From the NCBI GenBank assembly GCA_038501785.1, contig JBAMJR010000187.1, positions 1-64,000 on the forward strand: DNA of 64,000 nucleotides, given 5' to 3'. The notes under the pieces are model-generated. The model did not search any database. It was not told the DNA's origin and worked only from the letters and a program-made list of their open reading frames with translations. Shown piece after piece: positions 25,401-46,760 of the stretch. Positions within the stretch are counted from its first letter, which is position 1; every line of letters starts with the position of its first letter. Both the position numbers and the translations under genes were made by a program. Source of the stretch: Myoxocephalus aenaeus. Taxonomy: Eukaryota; Chordata; Actinopteri; Perciformes; Cottidae.

Positions 25401-25865
25401 GAGATGGTGGCGCCAGCCTGACTCTGGTAGTGTCAGTGTTTGGAGACCAGACATGTCTGCCAGGCATCTGCACAACCCTGTTCTTCCTCAGTATGTGTAA
25501 CTCATACCTGCATTTCCATCGACCACCTGTTTTAAAGAGACACTCCGCGGCTCCAACCAAACCTTGCTAGACTGAAATGCAAATGATCCTGTTCACCTGT
25601 TCTCCTGGTCATTCAAAATATAGAAGCAAGGCATTACTGTGCCAGGATCAGAGTAATGGAAGTCTCAATAATTGTAATCTTAATGAAAGTTAAGAGCAAG
25701 AAAAGGATATGAAAAACAGTCTGAACATCTGTGTCAGTGTTTCGAGGTCTCATGTTCTTTTAATGATGACCCTGCTTTATTCAGCTTGAAGCCCAGTCCT
25801 CTGTGATCCACAGCAGAGTCATGCAGTGAGGGTGAAAGGACAGGACAAATATGAATTATTCTTTT
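22486..25865. other. gene-free intergenic stretch upstream of xirp2
   Basis: AT-rich and non-coding. It is likely to contain the undiscovered xirp2 promoter or leader exons, but none can be defined. Confidence 0.5.
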
Positions 25866-25872
25866 ATCTCTC

Positions 25873-25950
<78 letters not shown>
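25866..25950. repeat. (TC)n microsatellite
   Basis: About 42 TC units with three TG interruptions in the left half. Confidence 0.96.
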
Positions 25951-25953
<3 letters not shown>

Positions 25954-26449
25954 ATCTTTATTTTGCCATCTTAGAGGTAATATAATGTAGCCTGTAAAGG
26001 AAAGAGAAAGTTCAAGCTAAATGATAACGCTCGTATGTGGTATAGAACGTCACAGGATGTTTTTGTTCTATTTACATATTTTCAACAAATCCTATTAAAA
26101 GAACAAAACCAACAATTAATGTATAAGAAGGGTATCGTTTTTCCAGTCTCGTCCATTATACAGTGTATTTGGACATTCACACACTTTGCATTCATTTGAA
26201 ATTAAACAGGTTAATCAGGGAAATGTGGTGACTTAAATAAAAACATGTAAAGTACTTGCCCACTGCATGATAAGTAGTGTAAATGGCATTCAATATTGGT
26301 CAATGCTGGATATAAGTAACAGATGTCTCCTAGTTTGGAAAAACAGAAAAGATTTGTAATGTTGACATCAATCCACAGAGAGAGTAATTTGCAATGAATA
26401 ACAAAGAGAAGACAGGCTCGCTGAGAAAATAGTTTTTCTTCTCAATAAC

Positions 26450-26600
26450 TTCCCTCAACATGCCCTTAAGCAAGGCACTAAACCCGGCTCCTTCTCGAGA
26501 AATGGCGCATTGCCAACCAACGCAAGTGTTTGGTGGAGAGCCTTATCGTGTCAATTTGTAAACTTCACTCCTCTAACAACTACTGGATGTAAATATCTGT
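26450..26600. repeat. possible interspersed repeat fragment
   Basis: CATGCCCTTAAGCAAGGCAC followed by TAAACCCGGCTCC matches the phrase GCCCTTGAGCAAGGCACTTAA known from a frequent fish repeat. The ends are not defined. Confidence 0.4.
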
Positions 26601-28334
26601 GAGCTCTTTGTCACTGCGCCCGATTAAATAACAGAGAAGCCCAGATGAGAAATGAATTAGATTCCTGAGCAAATAAAAGAAAAAAAATTGCCTGACATAG
26701 TTTGTGATGGCGATACTGAAAACATGTAGGTTTTTGATGTCAGATGCAATCAGCAGATTATAATGAAATAATGTAATGGCCTAATGATAGCTTAACTCAT
26801 TCACTAACCCAGTATAACAATGCAAAGTAAACACAAGTATCTGAAATATCAGTGTCTTGAAATATTCACATGACATTATACAAACATTATACAAACCTCA
26901 AAGTACACCAGTCATCTTAGAAATGTGCAGAATAACGACAGCTAATTAACAGCGTTATCATCAGTATCACAAACTTACATCAACAATTCTTATTATGCCG
27001 GTCTCTGGACGTCTATATCTGTTTTATTACTTCTCTACAACATTATTGCTGATAGATTTTCATATACATTTATCTAGTTTCATCCATAACTTGGATAGCA
27101 CATCTTTTTGTTCTGTTGAAATATTGCCAACAGTGTTTTCATTTGGATCCTCTCCACAGTAGAGGCTTGGAGTAGCTCACATCAGTGAGCACTGCATGCG
27201 GACCACAGGCAGAAAGCACCATGGGTTGCATGACAATGAGCCACATCTCAGCCATATGCCATTAGAAGTGAGGCAACGAATCACAGGGATTCTTGAATTC
27301 TTAAAAATATTTTTGAGCAGATTTTATTCTTGTTTATTCCTTAACACATCTATTCACATTTAGAGTGATGGATAATATACCTAAAAATCCCCCAAATCAG
27401 GAATTATGAACTGCTCCTAATGCAGCTGTCTAGCTAAAGGTACACAACGTACAGTGCCCCACTTTACTTGTCATTTCTTTCACTCGTGCGTCTCTAAATT
27501 AATTTCCTACTGCTTGAGCTTTTGATCATCTTAAGTGGAGGAGTGTAATGTGTTGTCTGTGAAGTGACATGAAGAGTGTAAATCTACCATAAAGCCTAAC
27601 AGATGATGTCAGGTGTCAGAGGCCAGTGATATGCTGTATTTTAAGAAGCGGTATGAGGCAGCTCCAAAGTGTCTGTACACTGTGGCGTCATGTAGAGTAG
27701 CAGCAGCTTCTTTAAGCTGCACACAGTCACCGCTCTGTGTGTGGTGCTCTGTGCTACACACAGAAAGTATCACTTTGTGCTTTTGACCACAGGCCACCTG
27801 GTAGTAGCTACTGAAGAGAGCTTCACACATCCATCAGAAACACACGTCTGCTATTGAACCAGAACAAAATGGTTAGCTGTATAGGGAAGTTTATGAAGTG
27901 AAATGAAAAGGGGAACATATTTGTGCTTTCAAACTGATTATTCCAATCTTGGACAAATTGAATTAGAAGAGTGCAATTTTAGAGCACAGCAAGGGTAAAA
28001 TAATGTAACGGTGTATGACGCTGATTGGTACTAACTCTGTTACTGTAGTGAGAGAAAGCCGAACATGAGAGGAAGCTATTTGTTCATTATCAGGAGGGCC
28101 ATTATCTTTGACGAGCTAGGTCTCCCGCGGTCCACAGAACACATTACAATACCTCATTTATTTAGGCCACACAGTACATCCACAAACCTCCCACTCTGAT
28201 AATGACAACCCCATTTTGTTTGTCCTTAGAGAAACTATGAAATACACAAATGGACAAATGAAAACAACTGGCATGTAACAACATTTACAGTAGGTTTATC
28301 CAACCTGTTATCTTCTTTGTCATTTTTTATTAAA

Positions 28335-28960
28335 TCAGACTAGGAGTCTGCAGCCATGCTAGCAGCTCTGTGAGGCTGTACAGACACAGTGCTCGCTTTG
28401 CGTTAATGTGAACGTTAGCATGCTAACACGCTCACAAGGACATCACTAACATACCGATGTTTAGCAGGTATAAAGTTTACCGTATGCACCATCTTAGTTT
28501 AGCATGTTAGGATGCTATAATTAGCACTAAATGCAAAGTACAGCTGAGACTGATTGCAGTGTCATTAGTTTTGCAGGTATTTTCTCATGAACTTTGACCT
28601 GATGCAGATACTTTGGCAGATAAAAAAAAGTCAAGGATTAATCAAATTAATCTTTGGGCAATGTGAATGTCTGAACCAAATGTCATGTCAGTTCACCAAA
28701 TAATTGTTGAGATGTTTCACTTAAAACCATGAATGTCAACCTCATGGTTGCACTTGGGAAAAGTCAGGGAATCAGATCATTAGGATTCGTCCACTGGGAG
28801 CCATGAATGTCTGGACGAGATGTTGTGCCAATCCGTCCAGAAAATGTTGAGACATTGTAAAGAATCAGGGAAAACTCTGACCTGCTAGTGGCTCTACAGA
28901 AAGACTCATCCTCCGGGAACCATGGATATGTGTGCCTAATTACATGGAAAATCTAGTACT
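28335..28960 (+). repeat. abundant teleost interspersed repeat (non-coding)
   Basis: Contains the hallmark phrases CATGCTAGCAGCTCTGTGAGGC, GTTAGCATGCTAACACGCTC, GATGTTTAGCAGGTATAA and repeated modules with CCATGAATGTCTG, GTTGAGA and GGAAAAGTCAGGG. This order is characteristic of a high-copy repeat seen across percomorph genomes. The internal module recurs about three times (near 28726, 28799 and 28918) in diverged form. The superfamily is not assigned. Confidence 0.7.
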
Positions 28961-31871
28961 TGTCAGGACATTTAATTAAACAGAGGTTACGTTTTTTACG
29001 ATAAAAAAACCCTTTTCAATTAACAACGTGCTCTCAAAGTCATGGCACTCATCTGAAAGATTTGTAAGTTTCATAACAGCAGTTTTGTTTTGAACAATCA
29101 CTGAGAGAGTTGCTTACTGTACATCAATAAATGAATAGAGCCTCCTAACTGCCATGGTCACAGTAAAGATACGATATCATAGATAGTAATAATAAGCATA
29201 CTTTTTTATCTTTATAAATGTAAATGCTCTCAGGGGGCCGCAGAGAGAGTGATGAGGATATACCGCTTAGCTGCTAAGTGGCACCACAGGGCTCAGAGAT
29301 ACCTCTCCTTTGGTTTGCAATTTGTTTGCAAATTAAATAAGCCCCTGGAGTTGCATCTCCTGCTGCCTCTTTGGAACACGAGGTAGAAAAAGTCTGAAAT
29401 TGAGGCAGAGCCACCCTTCAGTTTGGCTCCTGCAGCGAGGAGCCTTCTCATTCAAAGCCTGGCCCCCACATCAAAACACTTTATGGGCTGAAATCAAAGT
29501 CTTATAAGAGTGGGAAATGCTAAACCGGAATCTGAAAGACAAGAAACAAAACTGAAAGTAGAGATCCTCGGGAGGCTTTTTCCAGCAGTCTTTCCTGTCT
29601 TCAAAAATATCTATGCTCCTTTACAAATTGACACTGTGATCTCATATCTCAGGGCGTAAATACAGAACATTGTTGCAAACCAGACATTTTAATGCTGCTG
29701 TGCACAAATTAGATGTACATTTCAAACCTGAAGTAGTTTATGTACAGCATTTATAGGGCAATTAAAGCTTCCCAGACTCTATGTTTGTCCCTGATATATT
29801 TAGTGTGGTGTTGGGTCACAGGTTGCTGAAGAAAGGTGGTTTCCAACATGATGACTGAATCGCTGAATACGAACACACACACAGAGTCAAAAATGAAAAA
29901 CTGAATGTTAAACTTGACAACAAGAACGCAGTGGAATGCCCTAAATTAAAAGGATCTTTAAGTACTGCATCTATACAACACAAGCAGAGTATTTTATTAA
30001 GCTATGCCTACCAAAAAGAAGCAGCAATACCAATAATGTGATTATGGTCCACCTTTGCTTAATACTAAGCACTGCCTACAGGAAAAAGAGGCCATGAGGG
30101 TTAAGGCATTATAAATATATATTAAAAAAGTAGTCAAGATAATTTGCATAGAAATATAAATTATTTTCTAATTGCACAAATAACTTTGTGATCCCCCAGA
30201 ATGACCTCAGGACCTAAGAGTGAGAATGAGATGAGAGTATCGATGCTCTCTCTGTACGATAAGTATTGTATGTAGTTTGAGTAATGTAAAAACAACAACT
30301 TGTAGTTTCAGAGTGATTCAAATGGTATAGGTGATTATTGATGGACAACCGTTTGTTCATCATTCCAGCACTGACGTGAAATGTGTCTGTTGGTTGCCTT
30401 GCAATGATGACAAGGTTCTAACAGGTCACTGCGAATGTCATCACAAACTAACAAAAAACTGTTTTGTTTGTGTACACATAAAATAGCTGCAGCACTTAAC
30501 ATACAGACATGAGAGTATACATTTACAATGTACTACTATTCCAAGAAAATGTTATGAAACAAAACCTTTCAATCGCTGCTATCACACGGCAGACTCGCAC
30601 ACAAAGAACCAATCGCTCAGAGTTTACAGATTTGTCCCCACAGATTTGCAGTTGTCATTGTTTACATGACAGAGTCAGACTGAGTTGGGAGTTTTTGCGC
30701 CTTATAAGAGTCTGAAGAAGAAGGGATGTATTTGAAAGCTCCAATATATCACTCCCATCTGTCCAAAGCTGCCCTTTAGGAAAAGCCCCGTTGGGGAAGA
30801 CTGATGGACAGAATGGAAGCAGCTCGTGTGTGACTTTTTTTTTATATATACTGCAGCTCTCTCCTCTTTCATCGCTGCATGTGGAAGTGTCTGTGTGTGT
30901 TCTCTATTTCAGTTTCTAGTGCTATTTCACTGCCTAAAATATATGCAATTGCCATTAAAGAATCAAGTACTCATTGTCCGGTTTTGGGCTGTCACAACAT
31001 CATATTTTCAGTATGAGATTATTGTTGCCAAAAAAATGAATGTAAACCATATTATCGCATCGTTAAATATACTAACTATATTATTGTATGTATTGTGCGT
31101 GGTGTCTCTATTTTGGAAAATTAATCATGTTCACAAAAGGTGTGTAAGGAAGTGGAGAAAGATTTTTTAGCCAAATATAAAATGTTTTAGGAGTCACTGG
31201 ATTATTTACACAATATTTTCATTATTATCATATTTTTACTATTCACATAACATACATTTTGCATTTGTTAAAAATATCACAGTTATCATCAATACATACA
31301 TATATCACCTCTGGTCATGTAATGCAAAATCTGCAATGTACCATGAGGTATATATAGTTCAACGCTGCACTTAGATTACTCTCACTTACATATATATTTT
31401 TAAAGCCATAATCCAAGTTGCCAATTAAGCAAAAAATGCATTGTTGTATTGTACTTTAAGTGTCTGCTCAGGGAAAAAAATCAACATATGAGTTAACTAA
31501 CACGTCAAACTGCATAAGGCAGATTTCACACATTCCAAATGTTGCTGTGTTAGTCAGTCTGTCCAAAACATTCTGCTTCTCACATGATGACGCCGGAGAG
31601 ATTCACAAATTCATTAAGAAACACGGAGGAATGTCTGGCGCTATATATTACACTGAGGTCTTTGATGCACAGAGGCAAGTGTCCTCTGGAGAATCTAATC
31701 AATGCGTTCCAGCACTGCCTTCCCACACATATACACAAACACACACACAGGTGCTTTGTGCTTTCAAGCCTCCAGCCAGCTTTCTGAGCTCCCACCACTG
31801 AGAACAAAAAGCAGGCAGTGCTTTTTTTCTGGTGCTCAGTGGGGTGGAGCCTGCGTCTGCCCACCACACAC
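28961..31871. other. gene-free intergenic stretch
   Basis: Mostly unique AT-rich sequence. 29230-29560 is more complex and GC-balanced, and could be a conserved non-coding element. Confidence 0.5.
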
Positions 31872-31886
31872 TGTGTGAGTGAGTGA

Positions 31887-31944
<58 letters not shown>

Positions 31945-31982
31945 GTGTGTGTGCGTGTGTGTGCGTGTGTGTGTGTGTGTGT
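31872..31982. repeat. (GT)n microsatellite, interrupted
   Basis: Starts with GAGT units, then GT with several GC substitutions. Confidence 0.96.
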
Positions 31983-32449
31983 TATTTATTTATTTCCCAG
32001 GGACACACATTTGCCAGAGTTAGCTAAAGAGTGAATTTTTGTCTGTAGTCCTTTGGCAAGTGACCTAATATTATTGATACCATGCGACAGCGAGCACTAT
32101 TGTACAACACTGTGCAGGAAAATTCAACACAATACAATACAATAAAATGCAATAAATAAATATATTACAAATGTAGCAGTGTTGTTTGATGGTGGGTGGA
32201 TGCATGATAATGAAGCCGTGTGGCTGATGTTTCCCGATGAGAGCAGTGAGGAAAAGGCAGCACAGGGAAATCTTTGAGTTGGTTGACGACACTGCGACAA
32301 ACACACACGCAACACTGCACTCGCTGAGACTTTGCAACTGCTCACGATTTACTTTGGGGACTCCCAGACTCGCTCAGCAGGTTCATTACTGGACCTATTG
32401 GGTAACTGCCAGTCAATATGGCACAAACTTATGAGAATAAATACACATT

Positions 32450-32960
32450 AAAAGGGAGGGTTCGTAATCTTCTGGAAAAAACATTTGGGATGTTTTTGTT
32501 GAAATACCCATTCCGTCCTGACAGTAATCAATAAATCAAAAGCTTTGACAAAAAAGTGGTAAATCCAAAATCTGTGGCAGTTGCAGGACTGTAAATAGCC
32601 CGTCAAATCCTTTAATTCAGCCCAATTGTAATAATTGGACGGTCTACTTGCTTATATTCTGCCACTGGAGTCTTCCACAAGCTGTTAGCCTGACAGCTGA
32701 GAGTACTAAAAATAGCCATGTTATTTGTTTACATTCATTATCATGTGTTTACGTTGATGATGATCATTTTGGAGGAGTGGCTTTTAAGGGAGGCCGCATT
32801 GGTGACTTTCTTGCTATTCGCGACTTTTGGAATTAGTGCTGCTGGCTACTTTTATTGGAAAAGTATTGGCAACACTGGGCTGGGTGTTTTGGTTGGATAA
32901 TTTTGTAAAGCTAGTGTACTGTTGGTAGTTCTTCAAGATTAACAACCCTGCCTTTAAATA
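32450..32960. repeat. possible interspersed repeat (unclassified)
   Basis: The tract around 32760-32900 (GGAGTGGCTTTTAAGG ... GGCAACACTGGGCTGGGTG) has the look of a repeated teleost element. Its ends could not be fixed and no inverted repeats were confirmed. Confidence 0.35.
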
Positions 32961-41029
<8,069 letters not shown>

Positions 41030-41369
41030 GGCGCACATGATGGGACCGTGCGGTGTGCACTGGAGCCCTCAGTGGGCAGCAGCAGCGCTCTGCGGCTGAT
41101 TCCTGGTTTGTAAATCCATGATTGGACAGACTGAGTCACGTTGTCCGTGAAGCTGTCAGTCCGATTCTGCACCATTGTTCCACGAGCAGCCGGAAGGAGT
41201 GCGTGTTAAACCGCTGGTACATGCGACGATTGTGCCGGTTAGTCCAGTTCTCCTCGGGAAGCCCGGTACCGGTAGCGGCGGAAGGGAACTGGCGCAGGGA
41301 AACATTGTGAAGTCCATTGAGAGGAGGGCGTCACTGACTGGCTGGATACAGATAGTAACGAAATGAATG
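41030..41369 (+). promoter_or_regulatory. candidate CpG promoter and non-coding first exon of csrnp3
   Basis: A local island of G+C- and CpG-rich sequence (for example around 41258-41285) in AT-rich surroundings. It ends in a strong splice donor AATG|GTGAGTAT at 41369/41370. csrnp3 needs an upstream non-coding exon, and this is the best one between xirp2 and its coding exons. The intron would be about 14.8 kb. No TATA box was chosen. Confidence 0.45.
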
Positions 41370-42787
41370 GTGAGTATCAGCAATCGTAAGTGATAAATAG
41401 GCCTGTATTTGAACTCATGCATTGATTAAAATGAGCAAAAGTATGTTTGTGTCTCACGTCTGTTCTCTGTTGCATAGAGTAATTGGACATGTTCTACTGT
41501 ATGTTTGCATCAGCATGTTGGGACCCATCCCTGAATGGTCCATTTGTCAAACTCTTCTGAGCATCACATCTGAATAGTCATTCAGATTAATAAGGAATTA
41601 TACTAATAATTAAAGACCATGTTTTCTTTGTTCCATTCAAAACGTTGACCATGTCATTGCTTCACACTTTGCACACAAAAGGTTCACTGCACATACAATA
41701 GACACAGAGTCCAAAGGGATCCTACATGTTAGAGCTCCGGTGCCTTTGTGTGTAATTTTTGAGGGCGCACATGTTCATCATAGGCTAGCAGGAGCCAGCT
41801 GACTGGTATATGGCCAACTGGCTGAGAGCCTTTCATGCAGACCGCAAGGAGAAGACAGTCTGGTTCCCCGCAGAGCCTCCTGCAGAACATGCAGAGGAGG
41901 CAGAGAGCCTGCTCCTCTCCTGCCTCCCTGGGGATGCCCCCTCCAACCCCCCCAGCTATAATAGTGTCTCACAAAGAGATTTGGATAAAGCTATGTCAAT
42001 CATCTATACATCAATGCTGAAATGTCTCTAACAAAACCTGTACACTACAACACTTACATTACAAAATACTGTCCTTGTGCTGGTACAGAAGATGTCATTT
42101 AAAAGCACGTTTTGCACAATCTCTCAGAACTCTAGAAATTAGAGAGTTACTATTGCAGACGAAATATTTCAATTGCTCTTCTCTATTCTCCACAGAACAG
42201 AGGCGGGCCACTGCAGTGTAATATTATTTACGAAAGGTAAGACCACATCTATTTCTTGCAGTCTGAACTATCATACTGCCAGCCTTCACGGCACATTAAC
42301 ATATTGAATTCATGCCTGAGAGAGAGATGGCGTTCAAAGCTCGCACAACTGTTGATACGCTGCCACAAAAGACCCTCTTGATAACAAGATATGATGTGAT
42401 GCTGATGCTGATGCAGACAACAGTGTTTAGTCAATACAGACAGCTGCACTTTTCTCACTGGATTATACCAGAGTGACGCCTGTGATATCAAAATGATGAA
42501 AAGAAGGCATATCCTTTCGGGAGTATACAGTATGTCTTATGACATGCTTGATATTTATTTTTGATTACAGGCTTTGCCACATTTCCAAGGCAGACTGATA
42601 ATGAGGCTTTTGTTTTTACTGTTTCCACTGAAGCAATGCAGTTCTAACATGTAACAATAATGTCATCAAAAGATGCAGATATGTAAACTGTCTATTAAAA
42701 AAAAAAAGCTTTAATATGGCAGCATCATTCACCTTCCATGCCTTCTTAATTGTTCCTCCGTCAACCTCAACAGACCATTTTTGTGCT

Positions 42788-42842
42788 AAAGATAAGATAA
42801 GATAAGATAAGATAATCCTTTATTAGTCCCTCAGTGGACTAA
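42788..42842 (-). repeat. LINE 3' tail with (GATAA)n
   Basis: Five GATAA units (42791-42815) run straight into TCCTTTATTAGTCCC. This combination is the 3' end of a common teleost LINE/SINE tail, in minus orientation. Only a very short truncated copy is recognisable. Confidence 0.6.
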
Positions 42843-42908
42843 TGTAACATGCAATCACACAACCATTCCATCTTTGTGATTGAGATTTGAAAGGTGAGAG
42901 GGGCTGAG

Positions 42909-42970
42909 CGATGTGTGTGAGCGATGTCGTGTGAGTGATGTCGTGTGAGTGATGTCGTGTGAGTGTGTGT
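42909..42970. repeat. 15-bp minisatellite
   Basis: About four units of GATGTCGTGTGAGTG. Confidence 0.85.
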
Positions 42971-43798
42971 TTCCCTCCTCAATCCATCTGTCTCCTCACT
43001 CTATCTAACCCCAGTCCTCAGAGGAGCAGAATATAATTAGTACATGTGGCACTGAGTTTAAGGACATTGCAACATTAAGTGGATGTATTTACTTGTGAAA
43101 AGCTGCATCATTAAGCTGGCTTATTTGAATATGTGATTCAGTCATGCTGCTGTTACATACTGTAGCACAGATGGCTAAAGCTCGATACTGAGAATTACAG
43201 ATCCATTAAAGATTCACAGGAAAGGTGTTATGGCTTAACAGCACTAAAGAGAGTCGAACTGCAGGAGGCTGGTGTGGGTGAATTGTCTGCACACAAAGGT
43301 TCACATGCACAGCTAATTTTGTTTTCCTCTTTGTGGGAACAACCAGAACTCAGTGCTTCAAGATGCACCTGGAGGTTCAGGCAAATGTACTGAGTGAGGC
43401 TAAAGGTCATACTGTAAATTGATGGGGTCCGGCTATCGCTGGATTGTGCTTTAGATTAAGAAATGAAAACAATCTGCTGGCATTGTTGGTCTGATAGAAT
43501 AGAATGTTTCACACCTTGCTTGACACCGTACCACTTGGATACGTGAGAAGAATCTAACACACATTATGAACTTTTTAAAATATAATTCTCTTTTTTTTGT
43601 AATTACCATTCTATATGCTAAAAAGTACACCACCACACACATAAACAATAACTCAATATAATGCACAGACTATATAGCCCAAAAGACTACAACAAAATAG
43701 TTGATGAATAAAATAATGAACCAGGAATTACTATATGACATTGACATTTTTTAAATACAGCTCATTCATAATTGTTATATTTCTGCACACAAAAGGCA

Positions 43799-43960
43799 CT
43801 AAGATAAGATCAGATAAGATCACATATTCCTTTATTAGTCGGATTACTGCAGGATTACAGTAGCAGACAGGTAAAGTGCACACAAGAGACACATAGTAAA
43901 ACAAAAAACAAGTAATATAAATAAACAGTAAAACAGTAATAAAAACCGTTAAGAATAGTC
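43799..43960 (-). repeat. second, longer copy of the (GATAA)n-tailed element
   Basis: AGATAAGATCAGATAAGATC followed by TTCCTTTATTAGTCGG, then GATTACAGTAGCAGACAGG and an A-rich stretch with CACAAGAGACAC. It is related to the copy 1 kb to the left and in the same orientation, but diverged. Confidence 0.55.
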
Positions 43961-46489
43961 AGCCCTATTTTTGCTCCGGTGACCAAGATAAAAGGTGATG
44001 ATTTTTTCCTGAAATTAGCAGATTTTATTTCCTGTAGTTTTGAATATTTCAAGGGAATTTTTCCAATTAATCAGGATAGACAAGCTAACAGTCAGGTAAA
44101 GGCAGCTATATAGACTATATGCAGCATTCTCATATTTGATATGGTTATTTGTCTTTTCCTCAGTTGAGATGTTCTGTGTGATACACACAATGATCTCACA
44201 AAGCAACAGTAATTCCATTCAGACTTGTTCTCATTAGTTGTCACTGTACATGTTTTATTTCTCCTCCCAAACACCAAATTAAAATGTTATCATCAATGAA
44301 GTCGAGGATTGTAGTGTGAACTAATATCAACCTTTTAGATTACTGAGCAGCTTTGTGCATCCCAGCAGGGTCCACGGTTCCAATTTAGATGCTTTTGATG
44401 TGACTCTCTTTTTGTGTCTGGCTCCTTCCTGGCTGAGCTCTGGGCTTTCACGGTTCAGGGCTGTGCTCTCTTGAGATGTTGCCATGACACCTATTTGGAA
44501 TCTTTTGTCTGCTGCCAGCTAATTAAGTGTTAAGGCAAAAGAAAAAATATGTTTTTGTCACTGCACGGTACATCTCCTCATGAACACCTGATAGCCAGAG
44601 TCAGTACATCTGAAGTATTTCTGTAATATCCGTTTTATTTTGCAAATATTCTATAGCCAGTATAGGTTACAGACTATAATATATTATGATGAGCCAGCAG
44701 CGTATTGCTAACAGTATTAAAAGAGCCAACAGGGCAAACTACCACTTAGGTGCTAACAGAGCTAACAATGTCTACCTGAGGGGGAAGTGGAGGGCAGGGT
44801 GTTGGTCAGGGCGCTGTTATCAGGCGCTATGAGAGCAAACCAGTGGGGCATGCTCACATGCACTAACACGCACTAAAAGCAAGCACTGGCCTTTTCAAGA
44901 AGCTCGGATAACAACATACACAAAAGGAGAGCGACTTCATTCTCTTCCCAGGTAGACATTGACTACAGTGTATCTTTACAAATAGTTGTTTGCTGCTCTA
45001 TTAATGCTCTGAATCCCCTATGTATACATTTAAAGGCATCAAATACACATTTTCTCAATCAGCTCCTTTTTTAGTAATTTTCTGCCAAAGTTCGAATTAA
45101 TTTTGGGTGATTTCTGTATTTCTAGTTTTCTCTGTGTGCTTTTCATTGGTGCCTGGTTGGTATTTTGTGGGACTGAGTTGGAAAATCATGATGCCATGTA
45201 CTTTCTTATTTCCTTTTAATAAATTCTATCTAACCATGGCTGTTTGTCTAGCTTTAATTTAATTGATGCTTGGCTATTGAGTCATGACTATTTATGTGCA
45301 TGTGTTGGCACACCTTGTCTCAAAGTCTGAGTCATTGTGACCAAAAGCTTCGATGTTGCACAATGGAGAAATGTGTGCAGTCTTTTTTCATTGCAAATAT
45401 GTTAAACACATGTAACCTGACATAGCCTAATCAACGAAAAAGTCATATAGAGGAAAGCATGGATAGTTTTCAAAATGTAATTAAAAAGAAAAAAAACATT
45501 ATTGCTGTAATTATATGATCCTAACATAAAACACAACATCATGACAGTTTAACTGTTAGTGTCTTATACTTTATATTTAAATTTGTGTTACAAAGGGTAA
45601 TACATTAAATTAAATATTAAATGTAACCTTTTTTTAACACTTACAATCGGAATTAAAATCCTAACCAGCAACACATTGAATAATAAATAATCAATGAGGT
45701 GTGTATCCTATTTTTTGTGTACATTCATTTTTTTATAACACTCTAATTCACCACACAGTAATCATATGCAGAGCTGGCCTACTTCACACATTTTCACAGA
45801 TAACAGTGTGAATGTCTTGCATATAAAAAATGATTCAAGATCTCAACATGATACTGGCTATATATAAATGATAAGGCTTGTCTGCAGAATATGAACTCCA
45901 CATCCCACAGCTTTCCCAGTCTGTGTGAAAGATGAAAGCAGCTCTGTCTCTATGAAATGCTTTGGCAGCTCTGTTTCTGCCAGCAAAACCGGCTTTTGCG
46001 AACTTTCAGGTGGCATGGGAAAATATAGTCATAAATAAAATATAGAGCCATGAATAATTTAGGCGAGCTTTGTGATTGACAAGAGGGTGAGAGTACCTGA
46101 CTATGCCGCCGCTCTGAGTGACTTGAATTGCAGCAAATCAAAACATTAGTCTGAATGTGGAGTTTTTTCTTTCGAGCTTGTTTGCTTTGGTGTATTTTGA
46201 TCACTGCTTGTAACAACAAAGACGGTAGAGATGCTGGATGACATGTCTTCTCAAAGCTTACGCTCGAATTCACGCATGTAGCTATACTTTTCATTAAAAC
46301 ACTGCTAATGCTGTTTGGTGGGAAATAGGAAAGAAAAAAAATACACATCATTCCAGGAGTCAAACGAGTTCTCAAGCCCTCAACAAGTTCATGCCAGAAT
46401 ATTCACATTTAAATAATTTATAGTTGTATACTGGCCACTCATAATACTGGCAGTTTTTTTATCGATATATATCTAGTCCCCCTTTGCTT

Positions 46490-46760
46490 TGGACCCATGC
46501 GGTTAATAAGGGGCTGCGCTGCCTCTATTGTTCTATAAGGAGGAAGAGCAGATCAATGGTTCCCAGCACTCGGCTGTACTGTAGCTGTGGGATGGAGGCT
46601 GTAGCAGGCATCACCAGGCTGCAGCTCCTCCGTGTGCTGAGTGCTGAGCAGTGGGCTGTACTCTCCTCCCTTCCCCTCTCTCTCTCTCTCTCTCGCTCCT
46701 GCTATCCCCCCCCCTCTTCCATCCTTTCATGTGTGTGGAGCAGATCTGTCTGCAGCCTCA
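46490..46760 (+). promoter_or_regulatory. possible alternative promoter or 5' exon region in the csrnp3 intron
   Basis: A moderately GC-rich, TATA-like (CTATAAGG near 46541) segment followed by a CT-rich run (46671-46710) and a CTGCAGCTCCTCC-rich stretch. No clear donor was found. It may equally be a conserved regulatory element. Confidence 0.2.

Noticed and set aside
45950..46375. 141-codon minus-strand ORF
   Set aside because: No family resemblance; Ser/Lys/Cys-rich random-looking sequence in AT-rich DNA.
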